Below, in pieces: positions 17,341 through 27,354 of a DNA stretch of 64,000 nucleotides; the stretch's first letter is position 1, and each line of letters starts with the position of its first letter. Position numbers and translations under genes: made by a program. This DNA is from Colwellia chukchiensis (GTDB taxonomy: Bacteria; Pseudomonadota; Gammaproteobacteria; Enterobacterales; Alteromonadaceae), in the NCBI RefSeq assembly GCF_002104455.1, contig NZ_NBOC01000010.1, positions 1-64,000 of the forward strand, in the 5' to 3' direction. The notes under the pieces were generated by a model, which saw only the letters and a list, made by a program, of their open reading frames with translations, was not told the origin of the DNA and searched no databases.

Positions 17341-18588
17341 TTAAGGTAATAAGCTTTCACCTTGCCACAATTGGCTTAGTGCTTCACGTTCGCGCACTAA
17401 ATAGTGCTTATCTTGGTCAACCATAACTTCCGCCGCTCGTGGTCGACTATTATAATTTGAGCTCATGGTAAAACCATAAGCACCGGCGCTGCGCACTGCC
17501 AATAAATCACCAGCCTGGATTGCTAAATTGCGATCTTTTCCTAGAAAGTCGCCGGTTTCACATATTGGCCCCACCACATCATAAGCTGCCTTGGCAATAT
17601 CATCCGTTAATTCTACTTCAACTATCGCTTGCCAAGCTTGATATAACGCAGGCCTGAGCAAGTCATTCATGGCCGCGTCAACAATGGCAAAATTGCGATC
17701 TTCATTGACTTTCAAATACTCAACTTGCGTTACCAAAATACCCGCATTGGCCATGATGGCGCGCCCGGGTTCGTAAATCAGTGTGAGGTCTCGCCCGACG
17801 AGTTTTTCGGCAATGGCTTGGGCGTATTCTTTCGGGTGCGGAGGTGTTTCATCATCATAACAAACCCCTAAACCACCGCCGACATCAATATGGGATAACG
17901 TAATGCCTTGCTCTGCTAATAAATCGACGAGCTTAAGGACCCGATCCAAGGCATCTAAAAACGGTAGCACTTCCGTTAACTGCGAGCCAATATGACAGTC
18001 AACACCTTTAATATTAAGGTGCGACAAGCTGCTTGCATATTGATATAACTCTGGGGCTTGCTCGATGCTAATACCAAACTTGTTTTCTTTTAAACCCGTT
18101 GAAATATACGGATGCGTACCGGCATCAACATCGGGATTCACCCGTAGTGAAATCGGCGCTATGATATCAAGCGTTTGCGCAACAGTTTGAATTCGATCCA
18201 ACTCGGCTGCCGACTCAACATTAAAGCAATAAATACCAAGTTTAAGCGCAAAAGCAATTTCTTCAGCGGTTTTTCCTACCCCAGAAAATACCACTTTTTT
18301 TGGATCGCCGCCGGCTTCCAAAACACGCATTAACTCACCTTGCGAGACGATATCAAAACCTGAGCCTAGTCGTGCCATAACATTTAAAACGGCAATATTA
18401 CTATTGGCTTTTACCGCGTAACACACCAAATGTGGGCGCGTACCGGCAGCTTGATCAAAGGCATGCCAATGACGTTCTATTGTGGCGCGAGAATAGATAT
18501 AAAGTGGTGTACCATATTGTTTCGCTAACTCAGTAACCGGACATTGCTCCGCATATAATGCTTGTTGTTTACGATTAAAAAAGTCCAA
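17341..18588 (-). CDS. lysA: Diaminopimelate decarboxylase
   Basis: LysA is a PLP enzyme that decarboxylates meso-diaminopimelate to lysine. The 415-residue protein shows the PLP lysine in CYAVKANSN, HIGSQLTEV, the glycine-rich VDVGGGLGV and the C-terminal GAYGFTMSSNYNSRPR with substrate-binding residues. It sits between lptM and dapF, 11 bp after lptM, a common gene order outside the enterics. It is full length, with no missing motif. Confidence 0.96.
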   Translation of the reverse strand: MDFFNRKQQALYAEQCPVTELAKQYGTPLYIYSRATIERHWHAFDQAAGTRPHLVCYAVKANSNIAVLNVMARLGSGFDIVSQGELMRVLEAGGDPKKVVFSGVGKTAEEIAFALKLGIYCFNVESAAELDRIQTVAQTLDIIAPISLRVNPDVDAGTHPYISTGLKENKFGISIEQAPELYQYASSLSHLNIKGVDCHIGSQLTEVLPFLDALDRVLKLVDLLAEQGITLSHIDVGGGLGVCYDDETPPHPKEYAQAIAEKLVGRDLTLIYEPGRAIMANAGILVTQVEYLKVNEDRNFAIVDAAMNDLLRPALYQAWQAIVEVELTDDIAKAAYDVVGPICETGDFLGKDRNLAIQAGDLLAVRSAGAYGFTMSSNYNSRPRAAEVMVDQDKHYLVREREALSQLWQGESLLP

Positions 18589-18599
18589 TACCGTTTTCC

Positions 18600-18758
18600 T
18601 CAGTGTTCTTGACTACTTTTATCGGATTCTGCAGCTGTTTTTGGTAAGTCTGCTTGCTGTTGCTCTGGAGTTTGGTATAAAGGGCCTTTAATGCCACAAC
18701 CTGTTATGGTGACTAAACTTAACAAAGCGATAAAAATAATTGCAATTTGTTTACGCAT
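18600..18758 (-). CDS. lptM: Small lipoprotein LptM (YifL)
   Basis: This 52-residue lipoprotein has a hydrophobic signal, the lipobox ITGC and the conserved mature start C-G-I-K-G-P-L-Y. The last marks LptM, the small outer-membrane lipoprotein that helps the LptDE lipopolysaccharide translocon mature. ATG 18758 (MRKQIAII) is chosen; ATG 18785 would add nine polar residues and is also possible. It heads the lptM-lysA-dapF-yigA-yigB series and is divergent from cyaY, as in E. coli. Confidence 0.85.
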   Translation of the reverse strand: MRKQIAIIFIALLSLVTITGCGIKGPLYQTPEQQQADLPKTAAESDKSSQEH

Positions 18759-18868
18759 AATTGATTTATTCGATTTTTTTCCCATGATAGACGTTTTATA
18801 ATCCCTTGACCAACAATTACCAAGCAAAGATCAAACTAACCGTCGAGCTTAGGTATAAGGAACAATTC

Positions 18869-19189
18869 ATGAATGATAGTCAATACAATATAGCCGCTGA
18901 TGATATCTTACTTGCGGTAGAAGAAGCCATCGAAAATTGCTCGTGCGATATCGATTATGAAAGTGTTGGCGGGTTATTAACCTTAACATTTAAAAATGCG
19001 AGTAAAATCATTATCAACAAGCAAGCCCCCTTGCATGAAATTTGGGTAGCAACCAAGTTTAATGGTCACCACTTTCAGTTTGAGAATGAACAATGGCGTG
19101 ACAAACGCAGTGGTGATGAATTATGGCAATTTTTATCTGACGCAGTCAGTAAACAAGCAGAAGAAAGCATCGTCCTATCTGCGCAATAA
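18869..19189 (+). CDS. cyaY: Frataxin-like iron-sulfur assembly protein CyaY
   Basis: CyaY binds iron and regulates IscS-dependent iron-sulfur cluster assembly. The 106-residue protein has the acidic first helix (DDILLAVEEAIENCSCDIDYE), the beta-sheet core (GGLLTLTFKNASKIIINKQ) and the closing IWVATKFNGHHF...WRDKRSG typical of bacterial frataxins. ATG 18869 is chosen because AAGGA lies seven bases upstream and the protein then matches family length. It is divergent from lptM and 21 bp upstream of hemC. Confidence 0.92.
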   Translation: MNDSQYNIAADDILLAVEEAIENCSCDIDYESVGGLLTLTFKNASKIIINKQAPLHEIWVATKFNGHHFQFENEQWRDKRSGDELWQFLSDAVSKQAEESIVLSAQ

Positions 19190-19210
19190 ATTTTAAACAA
19201 GGTAATCGAA

Positions 19211-20143
19211 ATGACACAACAAACTGTACGTATTGCGACAAGAAAAAGCGCATTGGCGTTATGGCAAGCCGAATATGTAAAAGCACAACTTGAGCACTAC
19301 CACAGTGACATCAAGGTTGAGCTACTGCCCATGAGCACTAAGGGCGATATTATTCTAGATACGCCACTGGCCAAGGTTGGCGGTAAAGGCTTATTTGTTA
19401 AAGAGTTAGAGGTCGCCATGTTAGAAGACCGAGCCGATATTGCCGTACACTCAATGAAAGACGTACCGGTTGAGTTTCCAGAGGGTTTAGGGTTGGAAGT
19501 GATTTGTCCGCGCGAAGATCCACGAGATGCTTTCGTCTCCAATACCATCGCCAGTTTAGCTGAGTTGCCGCAGGGGGCGATCGTCGGTACCTCAAGCTTA
19601 CGTCGACAATGCCAAATTAAAGCCATGCGCCCTGATTTAGATATTCGCGACTTGCGCGGCAACGTCAATACACGACTGAAAAAACTCGATAATGGCGAGT
19701 ATGACGCGATTATTCTCGCGGCCGCCGGGTTAATCCGCTTGGAAATGCCAGAGCGTATTCGTCAATACATTGCGCCAGAAGTTATTTTACCCGCCAATGG
19801 CCAAGGGGCAGTTGGTATCGAATGTCGTAGCGACGACGCCAGAATCAAAACCTTATTAGCGCCGCTTGGTTGTGAAGCAACCCGCATTCGTGTGCTGGCT
19901 GAGCGTGCAATGAACCGTGCGTTAGAAGGTGGTTGCCAAGTCCCCATTGGTAGCTACGCTGTGCTCGACGGAGCAGAAGTCTATTTACGAGGTTTAGTTG
20001 GTGCGATTGATGGCAGTGAAATTTTAACCAGTGAAATTCGTGGCAACACGACAGATGCAGTGCAACTTGGTCAACAGTTAGCAGATAATTTGTTAGCAAA
20101 AGGGGCTGATAAAATTCTTCAGCAGGTTTACCGACAAGCATAA
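19211..20143 (+). CDS. hemC: Porphobilinogen deaminase (hydroxymethylbilane synthase)
   Basis: HemC joins four porphobilinogens into hydroxymethylbilane for haem, sirohaem and cobalamin. The 310-residue protein has the conserved start [44 protein letters not shown] and the cofactor cysteine in [12 protein letters not shown], which holds the dipyrromethane. It is first in the hemC-hemX-hemY order. hemD, which acts next in the pathway, is not behind it: a 318-bp non-coding gap with a hairpin lies there instead. Confidence 0.97.
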   Translation: MTQQTVRIATRKSALALWQAEYVKAQLEHYHSDIKVELLPMSTKGDIILDTPLAKVGGKGLFVKELEVAMLEDRADIAVHSMKDVPVEFPEGLGLEVICPREDPRDAFVSNTIASLAELPQGAIVGTSSLRRQCQIKAMRPDLDIRDLRGNVNTRLKKLDNGEYDAIILAAAGLIRLEMPERIRQYIAPEVILPANGQGAVGIECRSDDARIKTLLAPLGCEATRIRVLAERAMNRALEGGCQVPIGSYAVLDGAEVYLRGLVGAIDGSEILTSEIRGNTTDAVQLGQQLADNLLAKGADKILQQVYRQA

Positions 20144-20150
20144 ACGGAAT

Positions 20151-20172
20151 GCGCCCTGAGCCTTCAGGGCGC
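20151..20172. terminator. Hairpin after hemC
   Basis: A perfect 9-bp stem (GCGCCCTGA / TCAGGGCGC) with a four-base loop starts 8 bp after the hemC stop. No T-run follows, so it may stabilise the hemC mRNA end or act as a weak terminator. Confidence 0.5.
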
Positions 20173-20204
20173 CATTGACAACCGCACAAAGTAAAGCCTC
20201 GGCC

Positions 20205-20230
20205 ATGCTAATGCTAATGCTAATGCTAAT
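20205..20230 (+). repeat. Tandem hexanucleotide ATGCTA, four copies
   Basis: Four perfect copies of ATGCTA at 20205-20228 are followed by a partial AT. They lie in the non-coding gap between hemC and hemX. Confidence 0.8.
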
Positions 20231-20461
20231 TAAGCAAACACATAACTTGCGCTCATCAAGCTATAGCATCAACAACCGATACATTGTATCTTACTTTATA
20301 GCGCCGTTGAGCTATGATCATACATGACCCATTACCCTGATGTCGTATCAAAGCTTAGTTCCGCTTGACTAACATTGATAGTAAACTTAGTGGATTGCAA
20401 CTGCGTCAACAAGCTAGCAATTCAGTGTACATTTTGCCAAGATGAAATTTAGGATCCCTTG

Positions 20462-21850
20462 ATGAGCGATAAAAAGAAACCCGAACCAAGCAAAACCGAT
20501 ATTGATGCATCAATACCTAACGATAGTGCTGACAAAAAAACAACCTCATCGACGGCTACGTCCAACTCAAGCAAGGACAACAACACTGTCGCGGCAAAAG
20601 CGCATTCAAACCCAAGCACTAACACTAGTGCTGCAACGACTAAAAACAGTGATAACAAAGTAAAAACAAGTGCGAAAGCCAAGGCAAATGAGCCGGCGCT
20701 AGTTCATCAAAAAGCCCCAGCCCAAAAGCAAACCAACGCTGTTTCTAAAGTCGCTATTGTCGCCTTGATCATTGCCTTAATCGCGCTATTAGCCAGCATA
20801 GGCCACTTTTTTTGGTTAGAACAACAAAAGCAGCAAAGGCAACAACAGCTAACATCGCAACTAGCACAACAGGTCGAAAAAGTTCAACAACAAATGGCCG
20901 CGCAGCTCCAAGCCAGTCAGCGGCAAGCTATGGCACAGCTTGCAACAACACAACAGAACAATAGCCAAGCCATATCGCAACTAGCAAGTGCGGCTCAGCA
21001 AGAGCAGCAGCTAGCCAGTGAGAGCCTAAAGGCTATTGCACAGTTACAACAGCAAGTAAGCAAGCTGGGACAAACGCAAGCGAGCGACTGGTTACTGCTA
21101 GAAGCGGAATACCTGATTAGGCTAGCGGCAAGAGTGTTATGGCTTGAAAAAAATACCAATACCGCAATCAGCTTATTAACCGATGCAGATTTGCGCATTG
21201 CTGAGTTAAATGACCCCCAATATTTGCCCTTACGACAAAGTATTCAACAAGACATTGCGCAGCTCGAGTTGCTGCCAACATTAAACACAGATAATGCCAT
21301 GTTAAAATTGATGGCACTGGAACAACAAATCAGTCAATTACCTTTACTATTATTTGAAGTGCCAGAGCAAAATAGCGCGAATAAGCCACTTGAGCTAACC
21401 GATAACGTCGATGATTGGCGACAAAATCTAGCCAAAACTTGGCGTAAATTTCTCGATGAATATTTCACTATCACCCGCAGAAGTGGCAATATTGAGCCAT
21501 TAATGTCGGCCGAATTTCAACAAAATCTGCGTGAAAACTTAAGCCTGAAGCTACAAACCGCCATTTGGGCCGCCAGCAAAGCAAACCATGAAATCTATCT
21601 GCAGGCACTCAATGATGTCCAGCGCTGGCTGCAAGATTACTTTGATAACACTAAGCCATTAACCCTTAACTTTATCGACGCAATCGAGCAACTAAAAACC
21701 GCGACCATTAGTGTTGACTACCCCAATGGTTTACCGTCACTGACCCTGATCAGAGCCATACTTTCGAGCAAGGAAAAAGTTGCGCCAGCAATCGAAGCGC
21801 CACTGACTCCAGATGAGACACCAAGCGCTGAACAAGGAGAGGGCAACTAA
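20462..21850 (+). CDS. hemX: HemX-like membrane protein (non-catalytic)
   Basis: The 462-residue protein has a low-complexity Ser/Thr/Lys/Asn-rich cytoplasmic head (residues 1-95) and one membrane helix (about 96-118). A glutamine-rich coiled coil (120-200) and a conserved periplasmic domain follow. It matches HemX of the hem operon, once annotated as a uroporphyrinogen-III methyltransferase but lacking that enzyme's fold. ATG 20462 has AGGA eight bases upstream. Its stop overlaps the hemY start by one base (TAATG). Unlike HemDX fusions, no HemD domain is present at the N-terminus. Confidence 0.88.
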   Translation: MSDKKKPEPSKTDIDASIPNDSADKKTTSSTATSNSSKDNNTVAAKAHSNPSTNTSAATTKNSDNKVKTSAKAKANEPALVHQKAPAQKQTNAVSKVAIVALIIALIALLASIGHFFWLEQQKQQRQQQLTSQLAQQVEKVQQQMAAQLQASQRQAMAQLATTQQNNSQAISQLASAAQQEQQLASESLKAIAQLQQQVSKLGQTQASDWLLLEAEYLIRLAARVLWLEKNTNTAISLLTDADLRIAELNDPQYLPLRQSIQQDIAQLELLPTLNTDNAMLKLMALEQQISQLPLLLFEVPEQNSANKPLELTDNVDDWRQNLAKTWRKFLDEYFTITRRSGNIEPLMSAEFQQNLRENLSLKLQTAIWAASKANHEIYLQALNDVQRWLQDYFDNTKPLTLNFIDAIEQLKTATISVDYPNGLPSLTLIRAILSSKEKVAPAIEAPLTPDETPSAEQGEGN

Positions 21851-23037
21851 TGAAGCGATTATTGTTATTATTGGTTTTGTTTCTCGCGGTCGTGGTTCTT
21901 ACGCCGATTATTATTGGTGAAAAAGGCTATATTTTAGTGGCCATCGGTGACTTTGCCATTGAGTCAACTGTGGTTGCGGCCACCATAATGTTAGCCCTGT
22001 GCTTATTGGTATTATTCACCATCATTAAGCTATTACGCGGTGGTATGCAATTGAGCTTTGCCACCTGGAATAAAGTTATGTTTGCCAGCCAGCGACGGGC
22101 ACTAGGCAATTTCAATAAAGGTATTGCCGCCTATGTGTTGGGGGATTATAAGCAAGCGGAGCATTTATTGGCCAAGTCTGCTGACGCATCATCACTCGAG
22201 CATGTCGCCTACCTAGTCGCGGCCGACGCAGCACATAAACAGGCGTTAAAGCCTAACACCGAGCACTATTTAACCTTACTAGAGCAGTGCCCAACGACCT
22301 TAAAATCAACGGGTATCGAAGCGGTAATTATTAAAATAAAATTATTGATCGAGCAAAAAAACTACCCTCAGGCCCGCACCCTGATTGATAACCACCATAA
22401 ACATATTGGCCACGATGCGCGTTTGCTGTCCTTGGAAATAGAATTAAGCTTACTCGAGCATCGCTACCCGTATGTGATTAAACAACTTAATAGCGCGCAA
22501 AAACAAAAGTCTATCAATACCGACACCCTAACGCGCTGGCAACAACAGGCATTTTATGGTGCCTTTACAGATATCGTCAAACAGCAAGATAGTGCTGAGT
22601 TGCAGGCATATTGGCAGCAGTTACCGAAAAAAATCAAACAAACAGATACGGTTCTCCTTACCTATTGCCAAGTGCTTGCTGAAAATAATATTCACCAGCC
22701 GTTAGTAAAACTATTAGTGCCAGTCTTCAAAAAAGGCGTGGCGGTAAACCTTATTAAAGCGACCCGAACTTTACCCTTAAACCATGTCGAACCACTAATG
22801 GCGGCTGCGCAAAAGCACTTACATAGTCAGCCACACAATGCACTATGGTTATCTTTAGTGGCGCACTTTGCCATGATTTCTAAACAATGGCCGTTAGCAG
22901 AAAAAGCGTTTAACAGTTTAGTAAGCCTTGCTGAGCCGCAATACGACAAAGTTGATTTATTAGCGTTTGCACAGGTACTGGAGCAGCAGGGGCAAATAGA
23001 TAAAGCCAATCAAGTTTTGAAAAAAATACACAGTTAA
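21850..23037 (+). CDS. hemY: HemY-like TPR membrane protein
   Basis: The 395-residue protein has two N-terminal membrane helices (about residues 2-22 and 42-62), then NKVMFASQRRALGNFNKGI and a series of TPR-like helical pairs. This is the layout of gammaproteobacterial HemY, encoded with haem genes but unrelated to protoporphyrinogen oxidase HemY of Bacillus. A scaffolding role in late haem synthesis is proposed for the family. It is translationally coupled to hemX. Confidence 0.9.
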   Translation: MKRLLLLLVLFLAVVVLTPIIIGEKGYILVAIGDFAIESTVVAATIMLALCLLVLFTIIKLLRGGMQLSFATWNKVMFASQRRALGNFNKGIAAYVLGDYKQAEHLLAKSADASSLEHVAYLVAADAAHKQALKPNTEHYLTLLEQCPTTLKSTGIEAVIIKIKLLIEQKNYPQARTLIDNHHKHIGHDARLLSLEIELSLLEHRYPYVIKQLNSAQKQKSINTDTLTRWQQQAFYGAFTDIVKQQDSAELQAYWQQLPKKIKQTDTVLLTYCQVLAENNIHQPLVKLLVPVFKKGVAVNLIKATRTLPLNHVEPLMAAAQKHLHSQPHNALWLSLVAHFAMISKQWPLAEKAFNSLVSLAEPQYDKVDLLAFAQVLEQQGQIDKANQVLKKIHS

Positions 23038-23151
23038 AGCGCTGCAAAACGCTCGATTTACCAATGCCTTCATCGCGTCAACCCAGAGCGCCGTTAGTTA
23101 TGGGGCATCTCTTAAAACGAGTCAGGTGGCGAACGTTGATCGAACACAGCA

Positions 23152-23844
23152 ATGGCCAATAACAACGACATCATAAAAATTAAAGCAATTGCTCGCCATC
23201 ATGGTTTGTTTATCACGTTAACCGGCAGCTTGGCATTATTAGTGATTATTTGGCTGTCTAGCTTTTATTGGCAGCAAGCCCGATTACCGTTATTATTTTC
23301 TGTGCTTGCTGCTTTGGTAACTATTTTTATTGGTTTACTCAAGCTTGCTGAGCCAACCTATAGTTTGCAGCTTAGCCCGGAAACACTCACCTTTTATCAT
23401 CGCTATGGCCGCTGGCAGTTACCATGGCAGCAGATCGGCAATATTCATGCAGTGACCAATACCTTTGGTATCACACGCGAGGAGTTGAACTATGTTGGCA
23501 TAAAGCTCAACTCAATAGAAACTATAGCAACAAGCATTTCTTTACGCCTAGCAAACCGCTTGATTCACGAGCAAAAACCGTTACTGCACTACTGTATTAA
23601 GCATCAATTAATCCCCCTTAACCAAGGAGTATTAAACTTTTCGCCATACAGTATGCGTGATGGTAGTGTGCTTAAAGGGCCAATGGCTGCGTTTCTGCAT
23701 CATAGTGCGGCATTAGAACAAGCGCTTGGCGCACAGCTTTTTATTTCCGCGAACAGCTTAAATGGCTCCATCGATGATTTTGTTCACTTAGCCAATGGTT
23801 ATTTAACCAAGGCAAGGTCTGCGGCGATTAAATCGCCGAGATAG
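23152..23844 (+). CDS. DUF2982-like membrane protein
   Basis: The 230-residue protein has two membrane helices (about residues 18-38 and 45-63), then a domain with TYSLQLSPETLTFYHRYGRW and PWQQIGNIHAV, reminiscent of a PH-like fold. It resembles DUF2982, an uncharacterised Alteromonadales family; this is from memory. It lies 114 bp after hemY on the same strand and could be co-transcribed. Function is unknown. Confidence 0.65.
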   Translation: MANNNDIIKIKAIARHHGLFITLTGSLALLVIIWLSSFYWQQARLPLLFSVLAALVTIFIGLLKLAEPTYSLQLSPETLTFYHRYGRWQLPWQQIGNIHAVTNTFGITREELNYVGIKLNSIETIATSISLRLANRLIHEQKPLLHYCIKHQLIPLNQGVLNFSPYSMRDGSVLKGPMAAFLHHSAALEQALGAQLFISANSLNGSIDDFVHLANGYLTKARSAAIKSPR

Positions 23845-23950
23845 TGCGGCCATAGCCATGGCGTTGCGCTGATTAACTTAAGCTTGGAATATAGCGAGCA
23901 GATAACACGCTATAACGCTGCACTTTTATCTGCCAGGCTCGTGCTTGCTT

Positions 23951-24646
23951 TTAAATAAAAGCAAAAGCATCAGCATACATGCGCTCTAAGGTCGCACCAT
24001 GCTTGACAAAGTCTTCTCGTACTGCCGCGACCATTTCAAAACGTCCGGCTAAGTAAATATCATAGTCAGCTAAGTGCGCGATATCTGTCATCACAGCTTC
24101 ATGCACTAAACCTGTTCTGCCCTGCCACTTAGCATCTGCATGTTGTATCACAGGTGTAAACTTGCCATTGGCTAATTGTTTAATCATGGCCGCTGTTTGC
24201 GCTAATTCATAACAGGCGCTTGGCTCACGCAAGCCCCAATACACCAATACTTGACGCTGAGATTGCTGCTTTGCGAGGTGCTCAAACATCGACTTAATGT
24301 AAGAAAAGCCCGTCCCGCCGGCAACCAATAGCAGTGGTCGTTCGCTATCTTCTCGTAAGTGAGCATTACCAAACGGCATTTCGATAGACACTTCACTGTG
24401 TGCTTTTATATGTTCTATCACTTGCATAGGATAGCTGTCGGCACCAAAGGCACCGATTTGTAGCTCAATGAACTCAGCGCCCGGCGCACTGGCAATTGAA
24501 AACGGCCGCTTATCTTCATCGCTCATGACAAAATTTAAGTATTGTCCTGCTGCAAAATCGACATTTTGACTGGGCTTTAACAACGCCTTATAAACGTTCT
24601 CAGTTAGCGATGTTAACGATGCTACCTGACATTTAATTTCTTTCAT
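23951..24646 (-). CDS. fre: NAD(P)H-flavin reductase Fre
   Basis: Fre reduces free flavins with NAD(P)H; the reduced flavin serves iron reduction and other enzymes. The 231-residue protein has the flavin-binding RPFSIASAP, the nucleotide-binding VAGGTGFSYIKSM and the C-terminal YLAGRFEMV...MYADAF block. It lies about 75 bp downstream of ubiD on the same strand, the same pairing as in E. coli. Reduced FMN from Fre may also feed prenyl-FMN made for UbiD (inference). Confidence 0.93.
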   Translation of the reverse strand: MKEIKCQVASLTSLTENVYKALLKPSQNVDFAAGQYLNFVMSDEDKRPFSIASAPGAEFIELQIGAFGADSYPMQVIEHIKAHSEVSIEMPFGNAHLREDSERPLLLVAGGTGFSYIKSMFEHLAKQQSQRQVLVYWGLREPSACYELAQTAAMIKQLANGKFTPVIQHADAKWQGRTGLVHEAVMTDIAHLADYDIYLAGRFEMVAAVREDFVKHGATLERMYADAFAFI

Positions 24647-24721
24647 TTATTCTTTACCTTTTACTGCACACTTGCCGCTTTGCTTTCTCTGCTTTCTTGA
24701 TGAGCAAATCGGCACTTGATG

Positions 24722-26206
24722 CTATGGAAATATATTCAATTCATGCCAAATATCATCAACATGATCTTTGATGGCTTGGGTCATTTCAATGGGCTCACCC
24801 CATTCTCGATCTGTTTCTCCTGGCCATTTATTGGTGGCGTCTAAACCCATTTTTGAGCCTAAACCTGAGACAGGTGAAGCAAAATCTAAATAATCTATCG
24901 GCGTGTTTTCTATTAATACCGTATCACGGCTCGGATCCATGCGTGTGGTCATGGCCCAGATCACATCTTGCCAATCGCGAGCGTTGACATCATCATCACA
25001 AACAATAACAAACTTAGTGTACATAAACTGCCGTAAGAATGACCACACCCCCATCATGACGCGCTTGGCATGCCCAGCATATTGCTTTTTAATCGTTACC
25101 ACAGCCAAACGGTATGAACAGCCTTCTGGTGGTAAATAAAAGTCTTGAATTTCTGGAAATTGCTTTTGTAAAATTGGCACAAACACTTCATTTAACGCCA
25201 CTCCTAAAATAGCCGGCTCATCAGGTGGACGACCAGTATAGGTGCTGTGATATATCGGCTCTTTTCTATGACTCACATGAGTTACGGTAAATACTGGAAA
25301 ATCGTCCACTTCGTTATAGTAACCCGTATGGTCGCCGTATGGACCTTCTGGAGCCACCTCTTCAGGGTCAATATAGCCTTCAAGTATGATCTCCGCAGTT
25401 GCCGGCACTTCTAAGTCATTGCTTAGGCATTTTGCGACTTCGGTTTTACTACCACGCAATAAACCGGCAAAGGCATATTCTGACAAGGTATCGGGTACTG
25501 GCGTTACTGCGCCTAAAATAGTGGCGGGATCTGCACCTAAAGCAACCGCAACCGGATATTTCTCACCCGGAAAGGCCTTTTTAAACTCTTGAAAGTCTAA
25601 CGCGCCGCCGCGATGCGAAAGCCAGCGCATGATCACTTTATTACGGCCTAACAATTGATTACGGTAAATGCCTAAGTTTTGTCGCTCTTTATGTGGTCCT
25701 TTTGTAACAGTAAGCCCCCAAGTAATAAGAGGCGCCACATCGCCAGGCCAACAGGTTTGAATAGGTAGCTTTCTTAAATCTACGGCATCACCTTCGAGTA
25801 CCACCTGCTGGCATAAGGGTTTTTTAATGACCTTAACTGGCATATTGAGCACTTGCTTATACAAGGGCAATTTATCCATGGCATCACGAAAACCCTTAGG
25901 TGGCTCTGGCTCTTTTAACGCAGCCAACAACTTACCTACCTCTCGTAAGGCGCTGACATTGTCTTGCCCCATGGCCAAAGCTACCCGCTCTGGCGTACCA
26001 AAAAGGTTGGTTAGCACCGGCATGCCATAAGGGTTGCCATCTTTATCTATCGGGTTTTCAAACAGCAACGCAGGACCTTGCTGGCGTAACGTACGATCAC
26101 TAATTTCAGTCATGGTTAAGTCTGTCGCAACCGGCTGACTAATGCGCTTGAGCTGACCTAACTGCTCAAGCTGAACGATAAAGTCTCTTAAATCACTGTA
26201 TTTCAT
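24722..26206 (-). CDS. ubiD: 4-hydroxy-3-polyprenylbenzoate decarboxylase UbiD
   Basis: UbiD uses prenylated FMN to decarboxylate the aromatic ring in ubiquinone synthesis. The 494-residue protein has the family start [20 protein letters not shown], the substrate/cofactor region [20 protein letters not shown], the glutamate-rich [15 protein letters not shown] and [15 protein letters not shown]. Length and motif order agree with E. coli UbiD. It is transcribed with fre behind it. Confidence 0.96.
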   Translation of the reverse strand: MKYSDLRDFIVQLEQLGQLKRISQPVATDLTMTEISDRTLRQQGPALLFENPIDKDGNPYGMPVLTNLFGTPERVALAMGQDNVSALREVGKLLAALKEPEPPKGFRDAMDKLPLYKQVLNMPVKVIKKPLCQQVVLEGDAVDLRKLPIQTCWPGDVAPLITWGLTVTKGPHKERQNLGIYRNQLLGRNKVIMRWLSHRGGALDFQEFKKAFPGEKYPVAVALGADPATILGAVTPVPDTLSEYAFAGLLRGSKTEVAKCLSNDLEVPATAEIILEGYIDPEEVAPEGPYGDHTGYYNEVDDFPVFTVTHVSHRKEPIYHSTYTGRPPDEPAILGVALNEVFVPILQKQFPEIQDFYLPPEGCSYRLAVVTIKKQYAGHAKRVMMGVWSFLRQFMYTKFVIVCDDDVNARDWQDVIWAMTTRMDPSRDTVLIENTPIDYLDFASPVSGLGSKMGLDATNKWPGETDREWGEPIEMTQAIKDHVDDIWHELNIFP

Positions 26207-26386
26207 ATTTGCATTTGCATCATAAATTTGTCGTGCATTATAACGACTGCGAGTTGTAATACCAATGGCATTAAATAAAGCAGCAACATACGCATTATCA
26301 CTAGTAACGCGACTGGGTGAATTTATGGAGCCAATGACGAATATTTTATGTGGGAAAAATGACAGTATTTATGCTTGCTGTAGCAT

Positions 26387-27136
26387 TTATTGTCTCTTGA
26401 AATCTGTTGAAATAGCGTGCTGACTTTTCACCTGTTGATAACTGGCGCGAACTCTTTCTACCAAGCTATCTTCGCTTGAGGCACCAAATGCCATATACAG
26501 CTTAGTGGCTGGCATTGCTAACTTATAAAGTGGTTTTAAAGCACTACAATCCAATAACTTATGCCGACAGCTCGCTTGAAAAGTCGCTTTATTGGCCGGC
26601 AACAAGTCGATTCGCTGCTCTTGAAACAAGAAAAAATTTTGTATGCCTTGCACTACGGTGGTTAAGTTTTGAAAGTCTTGGCTTTTTAGGTATTGATCAA
26701 CTGCACTGTCTCGAATCACACCGATGCGATAGTGCTTTAAGTCGTCGAGTTTGGTTTGCTGGTTTATATTGCTATCTATTGCGCCATAGAGATAATATTC
26801 AAGCGCCATAATTTCACCAACCCACTTAAATTTATCGCGCCTTTTTTCGGTTTTAGCGAGCGAGTAAATTAGCACATTGGGTTCATTTATTGCTGTTCGG
26901 TAGGCTCTTGCCCATGGTAAGACTTGAATTTCATAAGGCAGTTTAGCATCAGCTAGCACTGCTTTAACCAACTCAGTGGCAAAGCCAACAACTTCACCAT
27001 CTTTAAGATATTGAATAGGAAAGGTATTTTCAGTAACTACGGTTACTTTTCCGTTTACTTGTTTCGTTCGCTCAGTGACGCTATAGCTGTTAACGCTAAA
27101 GAGCAGCAACAGCATTAGCAAAAAAACATAACGCAT
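26387..27136 (-). CDS. Periplasmic solute-binding protein, family 3 type
   Basis: A 249-residue protein with a cleavable signal (MRYVFLLMLLLLFSVNSYS) and a bacterial extracellular solute-binding (SBP_bac_3) fold. Typical features are VTENTFPIQYLKDGEVVGFA, LPWARAYRTA and the ligand-lobe KTEKRRDKFKWVG. Such free-standing proteins in marine Gammaproteobacteria often lack a cognate transporter, and none is adjacent here. ATG 27136 is supported by GGAGG five bases upstream. The ligand is unknown, probably an amino-acid-like compound. Confidence 0.8.
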   Translation of the reverse strand: MRYVFLLMLLLLFSVNSYSVTERTKQVNGKVTVVTENTFPIQYLKDGEVVGFATELVKAVLADAKLPYEIQVLPWARAYRTAINEPNVLIYSLAKTEKRRDKFKWVGEIMALEYYLYGAIDSNINQQTKLDDLKHYRIGVIRDSAVDQYLKSQDFQNLTTVVQGIQNFFLFQEQRIDLLPANKATFQASCRHKLLDCSALKPLYKLAMPATKLYMAFGASSEDSLVERVRASYQQVKSQHAISTDFKRQ

Positions 27137-27300
27137 ATAGGCCTCCAATAAACGCTCTGGGTAATTTAGCTCTATGAATACCAGACATCAGCTAATGTTG
27201 CCGACAATGATGCTGTGTTATTAATTTCAGCGTTGCTAGCAGGCCAGCACCTGATTAGATGTTATGTAATTATAGCCAAACTTATAGGCTTCTTACAGTC

Positions 27301-27325
27301 AAAAAAACGCCAGCAAACGCTGGCG
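27301..27325 (-). terminator. Intrinsic terminator of rho
   Basis: On the minus strand a 7-bp GC-rich stem (CGCCAGC / GCTGGCG) with a GTTT loop is followed by seven Ts. It begins about 30 bp after the rho stop and should end the rho transcript without Rho. Confidence 0.88.
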
Positions 27326-27354
27326 ATGTTAATTCATGAGACAGATCAAACAAC

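Larger units (their letters stand above)
20144..20461. other. Non-coding gap where hemD would be expected
   Basis: In the usual hemCDXY order a gene of about 740 bp (hemD) sits here. The gap is only 318 bp. It holds a 9-bp hairpin (20151-20172), four copies of ATGCTA (20205-20228), and no frame resembling uroporphyrinogen-III synthase. Confidence 0.6.

Noticed and set aside
20144-20461. A hidden short hemD in the hemC-hemX gap
   Set aside because: The gap is less than half the needed length and no frame shows a HemD-like pattern.
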